Notes under the pieces: model-generated | The model's input: the letters and a program-made list of their open reading frames with translations, nothing else | What the model was told of the DNA's origin: nothing | The model's database searches: none | Translations under genes and position numbers: made by a program | Shown here: piece by piece, positions 15,916 to 19,225 of the stretch | How positions within the stretch are numbered: position 1 is the stretch's first letter | Layout of the letters: every line of letters starts with the position of its first letter | Source: Snowella sp031396835 | GTDB taxonomy: Bacteria > Cyanobacteriota > Cyanobacteriia > Cyanobacteriales > Microcystaceae | Direction: 5' to 3' | Assembly (NCBI GenBank): GCA_031396835.1 | Contig: JANNLO010000024.1 | Span: 1 to 19,225, forward strand | DNA length: 19,225 bases

Positions 15916-16215
15916 GATAATAAGGCCTTGTAGTTTAATATTTGGCGGCAGAACGGGGACGATAAAATACTCTTTGTTTTTCTTATTATTAAGTAGATGG
16001 TTGGAATTAAATGTAAAATGAATCACCCCGAAAGCCTTGCTGTGACTTAATTCTCTGAAAAAATAATTGTGCCTACTTACTTAGATGATAGATTTCTAAA
16101 TCGCTCTTTTCCAGAAGCATTGGGGATAGGCGATCTCGTTTAGTCACAAAATAAATTAGGCGAATTCGCACATGGAGAAATTTATCAGAGAGGGAATACT
16201 TTAATGTTAAAGACA
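15916..16215. other. Spacer between the hypothetical gene and Uma2
   Basis: Exactly 300 bases without a secure gene. The left third may be an N-terminal extension of the minus-strand hypothetical protein (to GTG 16026). On the plus strand, 16068-16208 reads about 46 codons with one in-frame TAG and could be a decayed fragment, but it matches nothing I know and is short enough to be chance. No tRNA or hairpin terminator is seen. Confidence 0.4.
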
Positions 16216-16779
16216 TTATAAACTTATTTCGAGATTAACTGAAATATTCTCTCCAAAAACTTTAGTTGGCAAACTTAAAACTTCAACTTCACAATTCGGA
16301 CAATAAATTTCAATTTGATTCTCTTGACGATTAATCAACCAACCCAAACCGCAACCATTCTCTTGATACTCCTCCATCTTTTGCCGTGCCTTCTGGATAG
16401 AATCACTCGGAGAAACCAACTCAATCACAAAATCTGGACAGAGTGGTAAAAACTTTTCTCGTTGTTCTGGCGTGAGAGCTTCCCAGCGAAACTTTTCTAC
16501 CCAAGCAACATCAGGAGAACGAGTCGCACCATTCGGCAAAATGAATCCCGTCGAAGAATCAAACACTTCACCCAATTGATATTGTTGATTCCAGAGTTGA
16601 ACTTGAAAATTTAATTGGCTGTTTTGCCGTCCTGTTTCCCCACCAGTAGGAGACATGATGACTAATTCTCCTGCGCAAGTTCGTTCCAATTTAAGCTCTG
16701 GATTCGCCAAACAAAGTTGCTGAAATTGGTCATTGCTTAAGCTATAAACGGGTTTTAAGGTAAGAGTGAGAGAAGTCAT
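16216..16779 (-). CDS. Uma2-family (DUF820) putative restriction-type endonuclease
   Basis: A 187-residue protein of the Uma2 family, a PD-(D/E)xK-fold group greatly expanded in cyanobacteria and often found near mobile or accessory DNA. Visible features are the GELVIMSPTGGETGRQN segment (residues 37-53), TRSPDVAWV with the catalytic-type D90, FVIELVSPSDS with E120, and the later KMEEYQENGCGLGWLIN with K134, followed by a short beta-rich tail. All core acidic and basic positions are present, so it may be active. Biological role is not established for the family; genomic nuclease or mobile-element association is inferred. The start is ATG 16779. It is the first minus-strand gene of the accessory interval between the duplicated mutase leaders. 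Confidence 0.9.
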   Translation of the reverse strand: MTSLTLTLKPVYSLSNDQFQQLCLANPELKLERTCAGELVIMSPTGGETGRQNSQLNFQVQLWNQQYQLGEVFDSSTGFILPNGATRSPDVAWVEKFRWEALTPEQREKFLPLCPDFVIELVSPSDSIQKARQKMEEYQENGCGLGWLINRQENQIEIYCPNCEVEVLSLPTKVFGENISVNLEISL

Positions 16780-16973
16780 TAGCAGTGTTCACTCAGTGAG
16801 GATTGTGATGCGTGATGACAATTAAACTTTAGTTCAAAAAGAAACTTATGGGGGGTGTAAGGCGATCTTCCCGTATTTTCTCATCTTTCATTTCACCCAA
16901 AAAACGAACCCCGATCGCATCTAACTCTTAATTCTGAGTTTAAAAACGCGATCGCCTTCTATTTTAAACCTTC

Positions 16974-17164
16974 AAAATGTTCATCGAACAATATCTGAGG
17001 TCGAACAAAGGATTAGAATATCGTAAACTATTCTAGATATTTCTTTATAACTCCCAGCCATGCTTTTTTCTCCTGCTCCTATTAAATTTGGTACCGACGG
17101 TTGGCGCGGTGTGATTGCCGCCGAATTTACCTTTGAACGAGTTGCCCTGGTTGCAGCGATCGCA
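16974..17164 (+). repeat. Copy 2 of the mutase leader duplication
   Basis: Counterpart of 14531-14722; here it leads into the complete mutase gene. It runs from AAAATGTTCAT to the HIP1 site 17156-17163. The 85 bases before the ATG are the likely native promoter and leader. Sequence upstream of 16974 (to Uma2) does not match that upstream of 14531. Confidence 0.95.
17014..17035. promoter_or_regulatory. Operator-like dyad, copy 2
   Basis: TAGAATA at 17014-17020 and TATTCTA at 17029-17035, perfect 7-base arms with an 8-base spacer, 24 bases before the mutase ATG. Identical to the dyad at 14571-14592 while nearby leader bases differ, which hints at selection. Confidence 0.45.
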
Positions 17165-18505
17165 GCCCAAGTATTAGCTAAAAATTATGGAAAAGGACGG
17201 GAGCAACGCATTATTGTGGGTTATGACCGACGCTTCATGGCAGAAGATTTTGCGAAGTTAGTGGCTCAAACCGTTCAAGAACAAGGTTTTGATGTATTTT
17301 TATCCACAACCTATGCACCGACTCCCGCCTTTAGTTGGGCCGCTAAATATGAAAATGCTTTAGGAGCTTTGGTTTTAACTGCTAGTCATAATCCCGCCAA
17401 ATATTTGGGCTTAAAAGTTAAAGGAGCTTTTGGAGGATCGGTCGGCCCAGAAATTACTGAACAAATTGAAGCATTATTAAATATACCTATAAAATTGGCA
17501 GAAAAAGCTGGCACGATTACCGATTTTGATCCCTGGCCCAGTTATGTCAAGGGTTTACAAGCAATGGTTAACGTAGAACCGATTCGAGCCGCTATTGAAA
17601 ATAAAAAATTACAGGTTTTTGCCGATGTCATGCACGGAGCCGCATCGGGAGGATTAGCTCGTTTGTTGGGTTGTGAAATTAATGAATTAAACAGCGATCG
17701 CGATCCCTTATTTGGAGGTGTGTCTCCTGAACCCTTGGCAAAATATGTGCCTAAATTATTGGAAACATTAAAAACAGAATCTCAAAAAGATCCCCAAAAA
17801 GTTCGAATTGGTCTAATTTTTGATGGAGATTGCGATCGCATTGCGGCAGCAGATGGGCAAGGAAATTTCCTCAGTTCCCAGGGATTAATCCCAATTTTGA
17901 TTGATCATTTGGCCCAAAATAAGGGTTTACAGGGAGAAATTGTCAAAACAGTAAGTGGTTCGGATTTATTCACCCGTTTAGCTGAACTTTATCATTTACC
18001 CATATTTGAAACTGCCATTGGTTATAAATATATCGGCGATCGCATGATGACAAATTCGGTCTTAGTCGGCGGTGAAGAATCGGGCGGCATCGGCTATGGT
18101 AATCATATCCCTGAGCGAGATGCTTTGTTGTCAGCTTTATATTTATTAGAGGCGATCGTCGAATCAGGCAAAGATATTAGTGATCTTTATCTCGAATTAC
18201 AGAATAAAACTAACTTTTTTAGTGAATACGACCGCATTGATTTACCATTAGCAAGTATGGAAACTAGAGCAAAATTACTTAATAGTTTAGAACAAAAACC
18301 TTTAACTGAAATTGCAGATCAAGCCGTAACAGATTGTATTACTAAAGATGGTTATAAACTTCGTATGGCTGGTGGTGGATGGCTAATGATTCGTTTTAGT
18401 GGAACTGAACCTGTTTTAAGGCTTTATTGTGAAGCTCCCAATAATGAACGAGTTCAAGAAGTGCTTTTATGGGCAAGGAATTGGGCAAATTCGATTGATA
18501 AGTGA
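17060..18505 (+). CDS. Alpha-D-phosphohexomutase (phosphoglucomutase/phosphomannomutase family)
   Basis: A 481-residue enzyme of the phosphohexomutase superfamily, which moves phosphate between C1 and C6 (or C10 in the glucosamine version) of a hexose phosphate through a phosphoserine. The four active-site loops are all present: S109 in VLTASHNP, metal site DGDCDR (D255, D257, D259), sugar loop GGEESGG (337-343), and phosphate loop RFSGTEP (445-451). The GEESGG loop favours glucose/mannose-type substrates over glucosamine, so phosphoglucomutase or phosphomannomutase is likely; the exact substrate cannot be fixed. Start ATG 17060 lies behind the duplicated leader. In cyanobacteria this activity links glycogen, cell-wall and nucleotide-sugar metabolism. 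A truncated duplicate of its 5' end lies 2.4 kb upstream. Confidence 0.93.
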   Translation: MLFSPAPIKFGTDGWRGVIAAEFTFERVALVAAIAAQVLAKNYGKGREQRIIVGYDRRFMAEDFAKLVAQTVQEQGFDVFLSTTYAPTPAFSWAAKYENALGALVLTASHNPAKYLGLKVKGAFGGSVGPEITEQIEALLNIPIKLAEKAGTITDFDPWPSYVKGLQAMVNVEPIRAAIENKKLQVFADVMHGAASGGLARLLGCEINELNSDRDPLFGGVSPEPLAKYVPKLLETLKTESQKDPQKVRIGLIFDGDCDRIAAADGQGNFLSSQGLIPILIDHLAQNKGLQGEIVKTVSGSDLFTRLAELYHLPIFETAIGYKYIGDRMMTNSVLVGGEESGGIGYGNHIPERDALLSALYLLEAIVESGKDISDLYLELQNKTNFFSEYDRIDLPLASMETRAKLLNSLEQKPLTEIADQAVTDCITKDGYKLRMAGGGWLMIRFSGTEPVLRLYCEAPNNERVQEVLLWARNWANSIDK

Positions 18506-18598
18506 GCGTAGATAATGTTAGAAATAATAATCGCTATAATATTTTGACAACAAAAAGCGGAAAATAGGGAGAGTGAAACTAGCGACAGGAAAATTTTT

Positions 18599-19108
18599 AT
18601 GCCAGATAACTTAAAAAGTCAGATTATTACCCAGGGTGTTCAACGCAGTCCTAACCGAGCGATGTTAAGGGCTGTCGGCTTTGGAGATGAAGATTTTACC
18701 AAACCGATTGTGGGAATTGCTAATGGCTATAGTACGATTACGCCCTGCAATATGGGGATTAATGAACTGGCGAAACGGGCTGAAATTGGCTTAAAAACGG
18801 CGGGAGCTATGCCCCAAATGTTTGGCACAATTACCATTAGTGACGGTATCTCGATGGGAACGGAAGGCATGAAATATTCCCTCGTTTCCCGTGATGTGAT
18901 CGCGGATTCCATTGAAACGGCTTGCACGGGCCAAAGTATGGACGGGGTTTTGGCCATTGGTGGCTGTGATAAAAATATGCCTGGGGCGATGATTGCGATC
19001 GCGAGAATGAATATTCCAGGCATTTTCGTCTATGGGGGAACGATTAAGCCTGGACATTATGAAGGCCAAGATTTAACGGTGGTGAGTTCTTTTGAAGCAG
19101 TGGGTCAG
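18599..19108 (+). CDS. ilvD: Dihydroxy-acid dehydratase, N-terminal 170 codons (broken by a join)
   Basis: IlvD dehydrates 2,3-dihydroxy acids in valine, isoleucine and leucine synthesis using an Fe-S cluster. The first 170 residues are typical: NRAMLRAVGFGDEDF, C50 in TITPCNMGIN, SDGISMGTEGMKYSL, and C123 in AIGGCDKNMPGAMIA, which holds a cluster cysteine and the Mg-binding region, then the SSFEAVGQ block. ATG 18599 follows AGGA at 18587-18590. After Q170 (19108) the expected tyrosine/alanine-glycine-lysine segment and the third cysteine region are missing; the frame remains open to the window edge but encodes unrelated residues from high-GC DNA. Normal length is about 560 residues. As read here the gene could not be functional. 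Confidence 0.93.
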
Positions 19109-19225
19109 CCGAGACGCGCTCCTGGCACGGCTCAGTGGGGCGGGACGGCGCTAGTTTTTCCGCAGGTACTTGTGCAGCCGCCCGAATGCGCTCCACTCGC
19201 TCACGATCAGGTTGCCGTCCTTATC
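19109..19225. other. High-GC segment foreign to the rest of the window
   Basis: These 117 bases are about 65 % GC by direct count (76 G/C), against roughly 40 % elsewhere. The change is abrupt, inside a codon run of ilvD, and lacks any insertion-sequence end or target repeat. The most likely explanation is a chimeric read or contig join with DNA of a high-GC organism; a real insertion cannot be excluded. Confidence 0.8.
19151..19225 (-). CDS. Possible C-terminal end of an unknown high-GC gene (partial)
   Basis: On the minus strand the high-GC tail reads 24 codons from the window edge to TAG 19151-19153, beginning DKDGNLIVSEWSAF. The D-x-D-G-N start resembles the first half of an EF-hand or calcium loop, but the usual glycine at position 6 and glutamate at position 12 are not present. 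Codons are GC-rich at third positions, consistent with true coding in a high-GC genome. Too short for a firm call. Confidence 0.25.
   Translation of the reverse strand, partial: DKDGNLIVSEWSAFGRLHKYLRKN

Noticed and set aside
15513..16041. CCCGAAAGGCTTGCT (15513-15527) and CCCGAAAGCCTTGCT (16027-16041) flank the unknown gene as a near-perfect direct repeat
   Set aside because: One mismatch in 15 bases is expected several times by chance in a window of this size, and no mobile-element feature accompanies it.
16068..16208. Plus-strand reading with one in-frame TAG that could be a decayed gene
   Set aside because: About 46 codons with a stop is within chance, and the residues match no family I recognise.
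14531..17164. The island as a complete defence system (SNF2 helicase plus nuclease plus membrane protein)
   Set aside because: The helicase is only a 58-codon relic and the membrane gene is broken; Uma2 alone is common in cyanobacteria, so no working multi-gene system can be claimed.
1..19225. CRISPR arrays, tRNA or rRNA genes
   Set aside because: No regularly spaced direct repeats and no cloverleaf or rRNA-like stretch was seen on reading either strand; the only short tandem repeat noted is in the rbcL-rbcX spacer.

Overview
The window is cyanobacterial DNA, AT-rich (about 40 % GC by eye) and studded with the HIP1 octamer GCGATCGC (I count about 26 copies). It carries an rbcL-rbcX-rbcS operon with form IB RubisCO. 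The general style (short AT-rich spacers, TnpB element, Uma2 gene, IS remnants) suggests a chroococcalean (unicellular or colonial) cyanobacterium; I cannot name the genus from sequence alone.

Layout. Positions 3-125 are the tail of a DDE-type transposase, followed by a roughly 600-base gene-free leader. The RubisCO operon (728-2974) ends in a clear hairpin terminator. Next come a divergent pair, tsaB (tRNA t6A modification, minus strand) and a SprT-like putative zinc protein, then the plsX-fabH pair of fatty-acid and phospholipid synthesis. A solo TnpB element (7168-8286, with a foldable RNA at its 3' end) sits between fabH and a 1739-residue TamB-like envelope protein. A MacB/LolD-type ABC ATPase faces tamB convergently.

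The most unusual region is 14531-17164. A phosphohexomutase gene is complete at 17060-18505, but its leader and first 35 codons occur a second time at 14531-14722. That copy breaks off at a HIP1 site and runs straight into the last 58 codons of a SNF2-type helicase gene. Between the two copies lie only minus-strand accessory genes: a small membrane-protein gene split by an apparent two-base frameshift, an unrecognised 125-residue protein and a Uma2-family nuclease. This interval has no HIP1 site until just before the second copy. Both mutase leaders keep a perfect 7-bp-arm dyad, a candidate operator.

The window ends in ilvD, which reads normally for 170 codons and then switches abruptly at about 19109 into about 65 % GC sequence unrelated to ilvD. 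This is most likely a chimeric assembly or contaminating join, although a real rearrangement cannot be excluded.

Most genes are housekeeping: carbon fixation, t6A modification, lipid synthesis, envelope assembly, sugar-phosphate interconversion and branched-chain amino acid synthesis. I do not see a complete new multi-gene system. The best leads are the rearranged mutase/SNF2/Uma2 island, the conserved dyad and the TnpB element with its putative guide RNA.
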